From Pseudomonadota bacterium (lineage in GTDB: Bacteria > Pseudomonadota > Alphaproteobacteria > SP197), in the NCBI GenBank assembly GCA_039028155.1, contig JBCCIS010000002.1, positions 1 through 64,000 on the forward strand: a stretch of DNA of 64,000 bases. Reading direction: 5' to 3'. The translations under genes were made by a program, and so were the position numbers. A model generated the notes under the pieces. The model was not told the origin of the DNA. It ran no database searches and saw only the letters and a program-made list of their open reading frames with translations. How positions within the stretch are numbered: position 1 is the stretch's first letter; the number at the start of each line of letters is the position of its first letter. Shown one piece after another: positions 24,454-32,865 of the stretch.

Positions 24454-25818
24454 ATGGCTTCCAACTTGACCGCGGTCCTGCAGGATCTGGACCGCCAACA
24501 TCACCTGCATCCGTTCACCGATTCAAAGGCGCTCAATAACAAGGGCGTGCGCGTCATCACCCGCGCGGAGGGCTGCTACATGTGGACCTCCGAGGGCGAG
24601 CGCATCCTTGATGGCATGGCGGGCCTTTGGTGCGTCAACATCGGTTACGGCCGCAAGGAACTGGCCGAGGTCGCCTTCAAACAAATGCAGGAGCTGCCCT
24701 ACTACAACACCTTCTTCCAGACCACGACGGAACCGGCGACGGAGCTCTCGCAGAAGCTTGCCCAGGTGACGCCGGAGGGCCTGAACCACGTTTTCTACGC
24801 CAACTCCGGCTCGGAGGCGAACGACACCATCGCCAAGATGGTGCGCTGGTACTGGAACACCAAAGGCGAAACCGGCAAAAAGACCATCATCAGCCGCAAC
24901 AAAGCCTATCACGGCGTCACCATGGCCGCCGCCAGCCTGTGTGGCCTGACGCCGATGCATCCGTCCTTCGATCTGCCGTTGCCAGGCTTTGTCCACGTCG
25001 ACTGCCCGCACTGGTACCGCTATGGCGGCGACATGGACCCCCATGAATTCGGGCTGAAGGCCGCCCGCTCGATCGAGGAGAAGATTCTGGAGCTGGGCGC
25101 GGAGAACGTCGGCGCCTTCATCGGCGAGCCGATCATGGGGGCGGGCGGTGTCTTGGTGCCGCCGGAAAGCTACTGGCCGGAAGTCCAGCGCATCTGCCGC
25201 GAGCACAACGTGCTTTTGATCGCAGACGAGGTGATCTGCGGTTTCGGGCGCACCGGCAAGTGGTTCGCTTCGCAGACCATGGACATCGACCCCGACTTCA
25301 TGACCATGGCCAAAGGGCTGTCGTCTGGCTACCTGCCGATCTCCGGCGTCATGGTGCATGACCGCATTGCCGACGTGATGATCGACGCAGGCGGAGAGTT
25401 CCAGCACGGCTTCACCTATTCAGGTCACCCGGTGGCCGCCGCGGTGGCGCTGGAGAACATCAACATCCTGGAACGCGAGGGTATCGTCGAGACCGCGGGC
25501 GTCGAGACCGGGCCCTACTTCCAGGCCCGCCTGCGCGAACTGGCGGATCACCCGCTGGTCGGCGAGGTGCGCGGCATGGGGATGATGGCGGCGGTCGAGG
25601 TCGTTCAGGATAAGGCGACCCGCGAGAGCTTCCCCGATGATATGGAGTTGGGCACCCGGATCCGCGAAGCCGCCTGGAGCGATGGTCTGCTGGTCCGCGC
25701 CTGCGGTGATTCCATGGTCCTGTCGCCGCCGCTGATCTTGACCAAGGACCAGGCCGACGACATCGCGACGACAATGCGCGCGGCACTCGATACCGTGGCC
25801 AAGGATATTGGCCGGTAA
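24454..25818 (+). CDS. Class III aminotransferase, putrescine/beta-alanine-pyruvate type
   Basis: A 454-residue omega-aminotransferase. The PLP-lysine segment is MTMAKGLSSGYLPISGV, the phosphate-contacting segment ANSGSEANDTI and the Asp contact LLIADEVICGFGRTG. The N-terminus (HHLHPFTDSKAL) matches the SpuC/aspartate-aminotransferase-family group that transfers omega-amino groups of putrescine or beta-alanine to pyruvate. Start ATG 24454 has GGAG nine bases upstream. Its presence in the same 10-kb block as the gamma-glutamylamine ligase/hydrolase pair supports amine catabolism; the substrate is inferred. Confidence 0.85.
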   Translation: MASNLTAVLQDLDRQHHLHPFTDSKALNNKGVRVITRAEGCYMWTSEGERILDGMAGLWCVNIGYGRKELAEVAFKQMQELPYYNTFFQTTTEPATELSQKLAQVTPEGLNHVFYANSGSEANDTIAKMVRWYWNTKGETGKKTIISRNKAYHGVTMAAASLCGLTPMHPSFDLPLPGFVHVDCPHWYRYGGDMDPHEFGLKAARSIEEKILELGAENVGAFIGEPIMGAGGVLVPPESYWPEVQRICREHNVLLIADEVICGFGRTGKWFASQTMDIDPDFMTMAKGLSSGYLPISGVMVHDRIADVMIDAGGEFQHGFTYSGHPVAAAVALENINILEREGIVETAGVETGPYFQARLRELADHPLVGEVRGMGMMAAVEVVQDKATRESFPDDMELGTRIREAAWSDGLLVRACGDSMVLSPPLILTKDQADDIATTMRAALDTVAKDIGR

Positions 25819-25851
25819 CGTGGCGCGGACGGGCGGCAGGAGACTGTTGCG

Positions 25852-26400
25852 ATGATCGGGCGATTTGCGCGCAGTCTGGGGTGGAAGCCCCACGCCCCGA
25901 TCGCTGCGGGAACCATCCTTCTTGTGCTCGGCGTGTGGCAGGGCGCCGAGCCCTTGTTTGCCGGTTACCCCCGCGAGGCCGCGCTGGTTCCAGTGACCGG
26001 CTCGGCCTCGCAGACCGCCGAGGTTAGCGTCCGGTCAGGCGGTATTCCGCTGTTTTCTGGCGGACCCATCATGGAGTTTCGAGCCATCCTGGAACCGGGT
26101 TCCGAGCCCGTGTTCTACCGCTCGGACCTGCCAGCCTATGATGAGGTCAAGCTGGCCCTGGAAGGCGACATCACGGTCCAGATGTGGCCCGATGCCGGCG
26201 ACGCTGCCGACCGGACCCTGATCTGGGGCGCTGCAGCGGGCGACGTCACCATTGTTCCGGCCGGCGACGTCATCGCTCGTCTTCGCGAGCTGCGAAACGA
26301 GCGCGTGACCTTCAGCGCCATCTTGGCAATTGCCGGACTGGCCTTTGTCGGCTTTGGCGTGCTCCGCTGGCGCCAGACTGATAGTAGAATTCAGCGCTGA
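25852..26400 (+). CDS. Hypothetical protein with two membrane segments
   Basis: A 182-residue protein not recognised. An N-terminal hydrophobic segment (APIAAGTILLVLGVWQGAEP) and a C-terminal one (FSAILAIAGLAFVGFGVL) bracket an extracytoplasmic-looking middle of about 110 residues. That middle is rich in beta-prone stretches (SVRSGGIPLFSGGPIMEFRA; YDEVKLALEGDITVQMWP). It starts 33 bases after the aminotransferase stop. It may belong to the unrecognised membrane/secreted group that follows, although a separate promoter starts that group. Confidence 0.65.
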   Translation: MIGRFARSLGWKPHAPIAAGTILLVLGVWQGAEPLFAGYPREAALVPVTGSASQTAEVSVRSGGIPLFSGGPIMEFRAILEPGSEPVFYRSDLPAYDEVKLALEGDITVQMWPDAGDAADRTLIWGAAAGDVTIVPAGDVIARLRELRNERVTFSAILAIAGLAFVGFGVLRWRQTDSRIQR

Positions 26401-26435
26401 TTACCTTTTCGTGGCTGAATGGCTTTCGTCGTGAT

Positions 26436-26464
26436 TTGACAGTCTATTTCCGATTTACTAGATT
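26436..26464 (+). promoter_or_regulatory. Sigma70-type promoter for the Cys-rich protein operon
   Basis: A perfect -35 TTGACA (26436-26441), a 17-nt spacer and TAGATT (26459-26464, four of six consensus bases) lie 42 bases ahead of the ATG at 26507. This is the clearest promoter match noticed in the window. The local AT content is well above the surroundings. Confidence 0.6.
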
Positions 26465-26506
26465 CATTGTGTCGAGTGCGAAGTCAGTTTCGGTAAAGGT
26501 ATAGTC

Positions 26507-26833
26507 ATGCTGGTTCGGCTCGTCTCATGTCTTGTCGTTGCCCTGGCGATGACCAGTGTGTCAGCGTCTTTCGGCAGCGAACCGCGTGGGACCGCGGCAC
26601 TGCCGATGGCGGAGTCCGGCGTCTGTGACCCCGCGCCCGAACGTCCATGGACCGCCGCGCTAATGCGCGCTGGCATTTCCCTTCCCGAGCTTTACGGCAA
26701 CAGCCCATCGGGCAACCACCAGGGTAATCAATCGCCCAGGCTGATGGACGACGACATCACGATCGCCCAGTCCTGTCGCTGGGACTATTGCTGCGGCGAT
26801 TGGGGTTGCTGGTTCTCCTGTCCCTGCTGGTGA
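26507..26833 (+). CDS. Exported small protein with Cys/Trp-rich C-terminus
   Basis: A 108-residue protein not recognised. A signal peptide (VSCLVVALAMTSVSA) leads into a low-complexity Pro/Gly/Asn middle. The last 20 residues contain six Cys and four Trp, in the pattern C-x4-CC-x4-C-x3-C-x-C-W at the very end. A further Cys lies in SGVCDPAP. The clustered Cys at the exact terminus suggest disulfides in the periplasm, metal binding, or a processed C-terminal peptide. It has its own promoter and is followed after 12 bases by a membrane protein gene, likely in one operon. Confidence 0.65.
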   Translation: MLVRLVSCLVVALAMTSVSASFGSEPRGTAALPMAESGVCDPAPERPWTAALMRAGISLPELYGNSPSGNHQGNQSPRLMDDDITIAQSCRWDYCCGDWGCWFSCPCW

Positions 26834-26845
26834 GGTCTGACAGTC

Positions 26846-27715
26846 ATGCCGACGGAAAAGACGACCCCTGATCGCCAAAAGCCTGAGCCCGGCCGCCCGG
26901 TGTCCGGTACCTTCTTCCTCGCCTTCGTCCTGGCGATCTTCGGCGTCTTCATCATTCTTTCCGTGGTCTTCGCGACCCTCCAAAAACCCAACGGTCTCTT
27001 CGCCTTCCTGTTCTTGATGGCCGCCATGACCGTCGCGTTTGTCGGCATCCTTGGCGGTACCGGTAAGATCGAATGGAAATGGATCACCCTGGGCGGCGCA
27101 CCGGCCGTCTACATGGGACTGATCTGGCTTTTGCTGCGCCCGGACGGCGGCCTCTTCACCATGGATGACTTGAACGAGATGGTGAACTTCAACGCCAAGG
27201 TCGATGCCGAGGTCGCCCGCGTGATGGAAGAGCAGAACAATGCGTATGACGATCGCATGGCGGCGTTGGAGGCGGAGTACCAGGCACGCGAACTCGCGAT
27301 GGCCGAGGCGCGCGACAGCCGCGTGCTGTTCATCCGGTTCCGCTGCCGCGAAGAGAGTATCTTCTTAAGCCAGATCCGCGCCCAGCTGCGCTACAACGAT
27401 TCCAACTTCGATCAGGAACCGACCTTCGAGACCTTCACCGACAATCACGGTGATGCCTTTGATCCGGCAAACGGTTTGATCAAGCCGTTCAACGTGGCGG
27501 GCACCTACATTCTGCCTGTGCCCATCCTGTCCAACGGGTCCGAGGCGGTCATCTATCACGAGAGCCAGGCACCGGGCATCGACCCGTCCTTGATGGTGCT
27601 GTCTTATGACGACGATCATCCGGACCTCACCATCATGGTGTCGGACCGGCAGCGAATGGAGTGGGGATGCACACGACAGATTTCGCCGCAGGAGAGCAGC
27701 GAGCCGATGAACTAG
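26846..27715 (+). CDS. Hypothetical two- or three-span membrane protein with coiled coil
   Basis: A 289-residue protein not recognised. Hydrophobic segments lie near residues 22-44, 50-70 and 80-98 (TFFLAFVLAIFGVFIILSVV; AFLFLMAAMTVAFVGILGG). A charged helix of about 50 residues follows (VDAEVARVMEEQNNAYDDRM), then a soluble C-terminal domain of about 120 residues with FIRFRCREES and WGCTRQIS. It starts 12 bases after the Cys-rich gene, and the next gene starts 38 bases after it. Co-transcription suggests joint function; none can be named. Confidence 0.65.
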   Translation: MPTEKTTPDRQKPEPGRPVSGTFFLAFVLAIFGVFIILSVVFATLQKPNGLFAFLFLMAAMTVAFVGILGGTGKIEWKWITLGGAPAVYMGLIWLLLRPDGGLFTMDDLNEMVNFNAKVDAEVARVMEEQNNAYDDRMAALEAEYQARELAMAEARDSRVLFIRFRCREESIFLSQIRAQLRYNDSNFDQEPTFETFTDNHGDAFDPANGLIKPFNVAGTYILPVPILSNGSEAVIYHESQAPGIDPSLMVLSYDDDHPDLTIMVSDRQRMEWGCTRQISPQESSEPMN

Positions 27716-27753
27716 GCTGCTGGGGCCGCCGGGGCCGCCGGCGGAGATTGCCC

Positions 27754-29184
27754 ATGCCGAAGTTCGTCTGTGTGCTGCTGACCGCTCTTGTCGTCCTGTC
27801 GGCAACACCCGCTCTGGCCGCCTACGAGCCGCGCACGCTCGACGAGATCGACAAAGACCTCGATAGCCTTATCGAGGCAATCGGTACCGGCAAGACCGAC
27901 TATGGCGCCGAGCTGGCCGGGCTGATGAGCGAAGTCTACACCGCCTGCTCACAGTTCAGGGACAACACCGAGCCGCCGCCCGAAGGCACCTGCGGGTCGC
28001 GCCTGAACGCCGATTGTGTCGGCGCCCGCGTCTCAATGCTGATCGATGCCATGCGCCGCGCCGAGACGGCCGACGATATGGTCACGATCGCCCAGGTTCT
28101 CGCCAATCTGCCGCCGGGATGGGTCTCCGACGACCTGGCCGGCGATCAAGCCTATCTCTACGGGTTGATCACCAGCGACGACCGGCTGGACGACAACACC
28201 CGTTCGATCGTCGACCGCGCGTTGATGAACAGTCGCGGCCTGTTCTATGACGCCTTTTACGCGCGCGGCCGTACCGAGGGTTACATGGACGACAAGATCG
28301 GCATTACCGATCTCGTTATCAGCGCGTACCCGGACAGCCGTTTCTTACTCTACGCGGAGTTCCTGAAGGCACGCGCGTTCCAGGAACAGTCGATGATCGG
28401 TTACTTCACCGCCGACGGTCAGGGCGTTCCGTCCTGGCCGTTGAGTGAAGCCGCACAGCGGGCCTTGATGCAGTCGAACGAGGTCTATCAAACGATCTAT
28501 GAGCGGATCGATACGACCGACGACGACCGCCTGCCCAACTTCCGCTCCGATATCCTGATGTTGATGGCGATCAACGACATCCTGCTCGACGACATGGATG
28601 CCGCGCGATCCAATCTCAAGGATGTGATCGAAGCCAATCAGGAACCGGCGCCGCTCGACCAGGTCTTCGTCAACAAGTTCCTGCCGGTCTACTTCTGCGA
28701 TCCGCGCGAGGAGATCGAGCCCGCCTACTACGTTCAGGTCGACCAGTACTTCAACCCGGTGCAGCTCGCCGACTACATGCTCGACCTGATGGCGTGCCGC
28801 AACGACACCAATCTCGGCGACTTCCTGCTTGCGCTCAACCGGTTCGAGAACGCCGACTACCGGGTGTTCCTGGCCTCATTCCAGAAGGAAGAACAGGCCG
28901 AGGCCTACCTTGAGCACATGAGGAAAGCGGCAGCCGAGCCCGGTAACAAGGGCCGTCTCGACGCCATCCTCGACATCGCGCGCGAACCCCTGTGCGCCGC
29001 CCAGCCCGCCGCCGAACACGACAATCAGGCGGGCATCACCGAACCGTCCGACAACGGCTGGGTCGGCGTCTACTACGGCGGCAACCTGACCCATGAGCAG
29101 GGCCTGGAGATCATCCGGCTGCTGCGCGACATCAATCCCCAGCGCTACCGTGACGCCTATCTGTGGCGCCCGCAGGTGAACTAG
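27754..29184 (+). CDS. Hypothetical exported alpha-helical protein
   Basis: A 476-residue protein not recognised. The signal peptide (CVLLTALVVLSATPALA) is followed by a soluble, probably all-helical chain with Cys at several positions (YTACSQFRDN, GTCGSRLNADC, VYFCDPREE, DLMACRNDTN, EPLCAAQ), so periplasmic disulfides are likely. Some stretches look like helical repeats (SRFLLYAEFLKARAFQEQ). Start ATG 27754 gives the clean signal peptide and has GGAGA upstream. It is last of the co-directional group begun by the Cys-rich small protein. Confidence 0.68.
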   Translation: MPKFVCVLLTALVVLSATPALAAYEPRTLDEIDKDLDSLIEAIGTGKTDYGAELAGLMSEVYTACSQFRDNTEPPPEGTCGSRLNADCVGARVSMLIDAMRRAETADDMVTIAQVLANLPPGWVSDDLAGDQAYLYGLITSDDRLDDNTRSIVDRALMNSRGLFYDAFYARGRTEGYMDDKIGITDLVISAYPDSRFLLYAEFLKARAFQEQSMIGYFTADGQGVPSWPLSEAAQRALMQSNEVYQTIYERIDTTDDDRLPNFRSDILMLMAINDILLDDMDAARSNLKDVIEANQEPAPLDQVFVNKFLPVYFCDPREEIEPAYYVQVDQYFNPVQLADYMLDLMACRNDTNLGDFLLALNRFENADYRVFLASFQKEEQAEAYLEHMRKAAAEPGNKGRLDAILDIAREPLCAAQPAAEHDNQAGITEPSDNGWVGVYYGGNLTHEQGLEIIRLLRDINPQRYRDAYLWRPQVN

Positions 29185-29230
29185 GGAAGTCGCGTCCTAG
29201 TCGGTGGTGCCGTCAGGCCAGGCCTGAACT

Positions 29231-29248
29231 AGAGCCCGATCTGCTCTA
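29231..29248. repeat. Short AGAGC...GCTCT palindrome at gene end
   Basis: AGAGCCCGATCTGCTCTA is a short imperfect palindrome overlapping the stop codon of the minus-strand acetyltransferase gene. It shares the GATCTGCTCTA end with the larger palindromes near mltA and resembles the one near dnaQ. It is likely a reduced member of the same family. Confidence 0.35.
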
Positions 29249-29785
29249 AAGCTTTTTCACGTAGAAGAGCCCGGTGACCAGATCGGTGCCGACCTTGGCA
29301 TAGGACGGCAGCTCGCCCCAACGGACGTAACCGTTGGTTTCGTAGAGTTCGATGGCGCGGGTCTGGGTCGATCGGACGTCGAGCCGCATGTGGCTTAGAC
29401 CGACGTCGCGGGCGAAGTCTTCGGCCGCGCGCAGCAGCATGGCCGCCAGCCCATGACCGCGCGCCCAGGGCGCGACGAAATGGGTGGTCAACTGGGCCGA
29501 ATGGGCCTGGGCCTCGTTGTTGCGCGGCGGTTTCTGGAGCTGCGCCGACGCCGCGATGGTGCCGTCCAGGCGGCCGACCCAAAGCTCTCGCTCGGGCACC
29601 AGAAGCACGCCTTTCCAATAGCGCTGAATCTGCTCGCGCGGCTGGGGATTCAGCCAGCCGAAACCGTTGCCGTCCACGATCGCGGCGTCCGTGGCATCGC
29701 ACAGGTCGTCGAGATCGAGTCGGTTGAGTTCGGTGACGTGTTTGACCTCGACGGACGCGGAGGCCGACGCGGAACGAGTTTCCAT
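29246..29785 (-). CDS. GNAT family N-acetyltransferase
   Basis: A 179-residue acetyltransferase. The acetyl-CoA-binding loop is APWARGHGLAAMLLRAAEDFA and the final strand region RAIELYETNGYVRWGELP. The N-terminal 12 residues are Ser/Ala-rich and may be unstructured. It starts 5 bases after the end of the DUF2628-type gene on the same strand, so the two probably form an operon. The acceptor is unknown. Confidence 0.8.
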   Translation of the reverse strand: METRSASASASVEVKHVTELNRLDLDDLCDATDAAIVDGNGFGWLNPQPREQIQRYWKGVLLVPERELWVGRLDGTIAASAQLQKPPRNNEAQAHSAQLTTHFVAPWARGHGLAAMLLRAAEDFARDVGLSHMRLDVRSTQTRAIELYETNGYVRWGELPSYAKVGTDLVTGLFYVKKL

Positions 29786-29790
29786 GGCGC

Positions 29791-30234
29791 CTAAATGGAC
29801 TGGTCTGGCTGGGGGTGCAACCCCTGGGGGAATGAATTTTCCGCTAGACGGGTCTCATGCTGTTCGGCCTCGTGCTCGGCCAGGCGGATAACGGCCTTTT
29901 CCTCGGCATCATCAAATCGCCTGGCGGCCACGATATCGACCGCGTTGAAGCCTTTTTGGCCCAGTTCCCAACGGCGCAACTCGTTGCCCAGAAAGCCCAA
30001 GACCACGGCCTGCGCGACATTGGCGATCATCACGCCGGTCTCGCCCAGCCCCAGCGAACTCCACAGGATAGACAGGCCGATGATAACCGCCAGGAGAATG
30101 AAGAAGACCCGCCACAGCCTGCGGTAAAGCGCCCAGAACAGCGGGATCAGGCACGCGCCCCACGAGAATCCGTCGCGCACCAGCTCGATATCGATATCGG
30201 CCTTCTCGCGCATCATGACCCAATATTCCCGCAT
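29791..30234 (-). CDS. DUF2628-type membrane protein
   Basis: A 147-residue protein. The N-terminal segment (ELVRDGFSWGACLIPLFWAL then YRRLWRVFFILLAV) fits DUF2628, small membrane proteins with two or three helices. A charged C-terminal third (RRFDDAEEKAVIRLAEHEAE) extends beyond the domain. Start ATG 30234 is chosen because the DUF begins at once and AGGGG precedes it. It is divergent from hslV across a 109-bp gap and co-directional with the acetyltransferase gene. Function is not known for the family. Confidence 0.72.
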   Translation of the reverse strand: MREYWVMMREKADIDIELVRDGFSWGACLIPLFWALYRRLWRVFFILLAVIIGLSILWSSLGLGETGVMIANVAQAVVLGFLGNELRRWELGQKGFNAVDIVAARRFDDAEEKAVIRLAEHEAEQHETRLAENSFPQGLHPQPDQSI

Positions 30235-30343
30235 GGCACCCCTGCCCTTGACCGGCACGTTTCGGGCCCTCACATAGCACGGGTACGCGCGCCGCCCAAT
30301 CGGCGGCTGCCGGCGTGCGATCCCTGGCCTGACCCAACGAGAT

Positions 30344-30907
30344 ATGCCGATGAGCAATACAGATGCCAGTCAGTGGCACGGCACCACCATCCTCGCCCTG
30401 CGCAAGGGCGGCAAGGTCGTCGTCGCGGGCGACGGTCAGGTCTCCATGGGCCAGACCATCGTCAAGGGCAATGCGACCAAGGTGCGCCGGCTGGGCGACG
30501 GCAATATCGTCGCCGGCTTCGCCGGGGCGACGGCCGACGCCTTCACCCTGTTCGAACGCCTGGAGCAAAAGCTGGAACGCCATCCCGGCCAGCTTCAGCG
30601 CGCCTGCGTCGAGCTCGCCAAGGATTGGCGCACGGACCGTTACCTGCGCCGTCTCGAGGCGCTGATGGCGGTTGTCGACAGTCAGGTCTCGCTTCTGATT
30701 ACCGGCACCGGCGACGTGCTGGAGCCCGAGGACGGGCTGATCGGCATCGGCTCCGGCGGCAACTATGCGCTGGCCGCCGCGCGCGCGCTGATGGATATCG
30801 AGGGCATGGACGCCGAGACCATCGCCAGAAAGTCGCTTGCGGTCGCTGCCGAAATTTGCGTGTACACAAACGACCAGGTCGTCGTTGAGACTCTTGACGC
30901 TGCCTGA
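30344..30907 (+). CDS. hslV: ATP-dependent protease proteolytic subunit HslV
   Basis: A 187-residue threonine peptidase of the HslUV (ClpYQ) complex, a bacterial proteasome relative. A short propeptide ends at Gly 13, so Thr 14 ([12 protein letters not shown]) becomes the N-terminal nucleophile after processing. Lys in [14 protein letters not shown] and the Gly-rich [17 protein letters not shown] are family landmarks. ATGs at 30344 and 30350 are both possible starts. hslU follows after 126 bases that hold palindromic element copy 3, an unusual interruption of a normally tight pair. Confidence 0.96.
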   Translation: MPMSNTDASQWHGTTILALRKGGKVVVAGDGQVSMGQTIVKGNATKVRRLGDGNIVAGFAGATADAFTLFERLEQKLERHPGQLQRACVELAKDWRTDRYLRRLEALMAVVDSQVSLLITGTGDVLEPEDGLIGIGSGGNYALAAARALMDIEGMDAETIARKSLAVAAEICVYTNDQVVVETLDAA

Positions 30908-30921
30908 TGCGATGCGACGGC

Positions 30922-30998
30922 TCCAGCCCACTCCCCCTCCCGGCCACCCCGAGGATACTGCCATGGGTGGCCGGGAGGGGGAGTGGGCTGGCGATGCC
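30922..30998. repeat. Dispersed palindromic element, copy 3 (27-bp perfect hairpin)
   Basis: The left arm at 30923-30949 pairs without mismatch with the right arm at 30965-30991 (27 bp; outer part CCAGCCCACTCCCCCTCCC, inner part GGCCACCC). They enclose a 15-nt core, CGAGGATACTGCCAT, at 30950-30964. It lacks the left-arm insertion of copies 1 and 2. It lies between hslV and hslU, with no T-tract, so a terminator is unlikely. An RNA stem affecting relative HslV/HslU expression is possible. Confidence 0.9.
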
Positions 30999-31033
30999 AA
31001 ACCAAAAACAGAACCCACGGACCACCAGAGCTC

Positions 31034-32344
31034 ATGACCAGTTTTTCACCCCGCGAGATCGTTTCCGAACTCGACCGTTTCATCGTCGGTCAGAACGACG
31101 CCAAGCGCGCCGTCGCGGTCGCGCTGCGCAACCGCTGGCGCCGTCAGCAGTTGCCGGACGATCTGCGCGAGGAAGTGCTGCCCAAGAACATTCTGATGAT
31201 CGGCCCGACCGGCGTCGGCAAGACCGAGATCGCGCGCCGCCTGGCCAAGCTCGCCAACGCGCCGTTTCTGAAAGTCGAGGCGACCAAGTTCACCGAAGTC
31301 GGTTATGTCGGCCGCGATGTCGAACAGATCGTGCGCGACCTCGTCGAGATTGCCATCACCATGACCCGCGAGACCATGCGCAAGGAGGTCACGGCCAAGG
31401 CCGAGATCAACGCGGAGGAGCGCGTGCTCGACGCCCTGGTCGGCGAGAATGCCAGCGCGGACACGCGCCAAAAGTTCCGTGTCATGCTGCGCCAGGGTCA
31501 GCTTGACGACAAGGAGGTCGAACTCGCCGTGCGCGACAGCGGCTCCGGCGCGCTGCCGACCTTCGACATTCCCGGGATGCCGGGCGCGCAGATGGGCATG
31601 CTCAATCTGAACGACGTCTTCGGCAAAGCGTTCGGCGGTCAGACCAAGCCGAAACGCATGAAGGTTGGCGACAGCTACGATCTGCTGCTGGCCGAAGAGG
31701 CCGACAAACTGCTGGACGAAGAGCAGGTGGTGAAGGCCGCCATCGACATGGTCGAACAGGACGGCATCGTCTTCATCGACGAGATCGACAAGATCGCCGC
31801 CCGCAGCGATCGCCAGGGCGCGGATGTCAGCCGCGAGGGCGTGCAGCGCGATCTCCTTCCGCTGATCGAAGGCACGACCGTCGCGACCAAGCACGGCTCG
31901 GTCAAAACCGACCACGTGCTCTTCATCTGCTCCGGCGCCTTCCATCTCTCCAAGCCCTCGGACATGCTGCCGGAACTGCAGGGACGCTTGCCCAATCGGG
32001 TCGAGCTGAAGGCGCTGACCCGCGACGACTTCCGCCGCATCCTGACCGAGCCGGAAAACAGCCTTATCATTCAGTACACCGCGTTGATGGGCACCGAAGA
32101 GCTGACGCTGACCTTCGCCGAGGATGCCATCGACGCGCTGGCGGATCTGGCGACCCAGATCAACGAGAGTGTCGAGAACATCGGCGCGCGGCGCCTGCAC
32201 ACGGTGATGGAAAAGCTGTTGGACGAGATCAGCTTCTCGGCGCCCGACCGCGCCGGCGAGACGGTCGCCATCGACGCCGCCTTCGTCCACGAACGCGTCG
32301 GCGAACTGGCCAAGAACGCCGACCTCTCGAAGTTCATTCTCTAG
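31034..32344 (+). CDS. hslU: ATP-dependent protease ATPase subunit HslU
   Basis: A 436-residue AAA+ unfoldase. The N-terminus [20 protein letters not shown] is characteristic, Walker A GPTGVGKT lies at about residues 57-64, and Walker B is [12 protein letters not shown]. The inserted I domain spans the segment around 110-240. The C-terminal sensor segment [17 protein letters not shown] and the terminal residues DLSKFIL, which dock into HslV, are present. Start ATG 31034 excludes 17 upstream codons made of palindromic repeat sequence. It ends 9 bases before the convergent RidA-like gene. Confidence 0.97.
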   Translation: MTSFSPREIVSELDRFIVGQNDAKRAVAVALRNRWRRQQLPDDLREEVLPKNILMIGPTGVGKTEIARRLAKLANAPFLKVEATKFTEVGYVGRDVEQIVRDLVEIAITMTRETMRKEVTAKAEINAEERVLDALVGENASADTRQKFRVMLRQGQLDDKEVELAVRDSGSGALPTFDIPGMPGAQMGMLNLNDVFGKAFGGQTKPKRMKVGDSYDLLLAEEADKLLDEEQVVKAAIDMVEQDGIVFIDEIDKIAARSDRQGADVSREGVQRDLLPLIEGTTVATKHGSVKTDHVLFICSGAFHLSKPSDMLPELQGRLPNRVELKALTRDDFRRILTEPENSLIIQYTALMGTEELTLTFAEDAIDALADLATQINESVENIGARRLHTVMEKLLDEISFSAPDRAGETVAIDAAFVHERVGELAKNADLSKFIL

Positions 32345-32353
32345 GCATCAACG

Positions 32354-32815
32354 TCAGAGGTTGAAGCCGCCTTCGCTGACGTCGAAGGTCTGTGGCTCCA
32401 TCGCGTCGGGTTCGCGGTAGCGATCCAGCGGCACGATGGCGGTCGCGGTGATTTCTATCAGCAGATCCGGGTCGACCAGGGCAGCCACCTGAACCAGCGT
32501 GCTGACTGGGTAGGGCACCGAGAAGACTTGCTTGCGCACGTCGTGAATGTCGGAGAGGCCCTGGGGCGTCGTCACGTAGGTGACGATCGAGACCACGTCG
32601 TCCATCTCGCCACCGACCGCCGCCAGCGAGGCCTGGATGTTGCGGAACGTCTGCTCGGTCTGGGCCCGCATGTCGCCGACACCGACCACGTGCCGCTTCT
32701 CATCCCAGGCGACCTGGCCGCTGAGCAGCACCTGCCGACCCTCGCCGGTCACCAACCCCATTGAATTGCACCCGAACGACGGCCAGACGCCAGGCGGCTG
32801 AAACCCTGTTTTCAT
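32354..32815 (-). CDS. RidA/YjgF-family protein lacking the catalytic Arg
   Basis: A 153-residue member of the Rid family. RidA proper hydrolyses reactive enamine/imine intermediates using an Arg in the segment FPARSCVEVARL. The matching segment here is YPVSTLVQVAAL, with Ser in place of that Arg. The rest of the fold is recognisable (VLLSGQVAWDE, EQTFRNIQASLAAVGG, LLIEITATAIVP). It is last in a minus-strand run behind the FAD dehydrogenase. It probably belongs to a Rid subgroup without imine deaminase activity; its ligand is unknown. Confidence 0.8.
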   Translation of the reverse strand: MKTGFQPPGVWPSFGCNSMGLVTGEGRQVLLSGQVAWDEKRHVVGVGDMRAQTEQTFRNIQASLAAVGGEMDDVVSIVTYVTTPQGLSDIHDVRKQVFSVPYPVSTLVQVAALVDPDLLIEITATAIVPLDRYREPDAMEPQTFDVSEGGFNL

Positions 32816-32865
32816 GGCGTTTCCTCCTCTCGCCCACAGGCGGGCGTTTTAACACATCAGTTGTA

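Noticed and set aside
30923-30991. Copy 3 of the palindromic element as an intrinsic terminator of hslV
   Set aside because: No T-tract follows the stem, and hslU continues the same functional unit.
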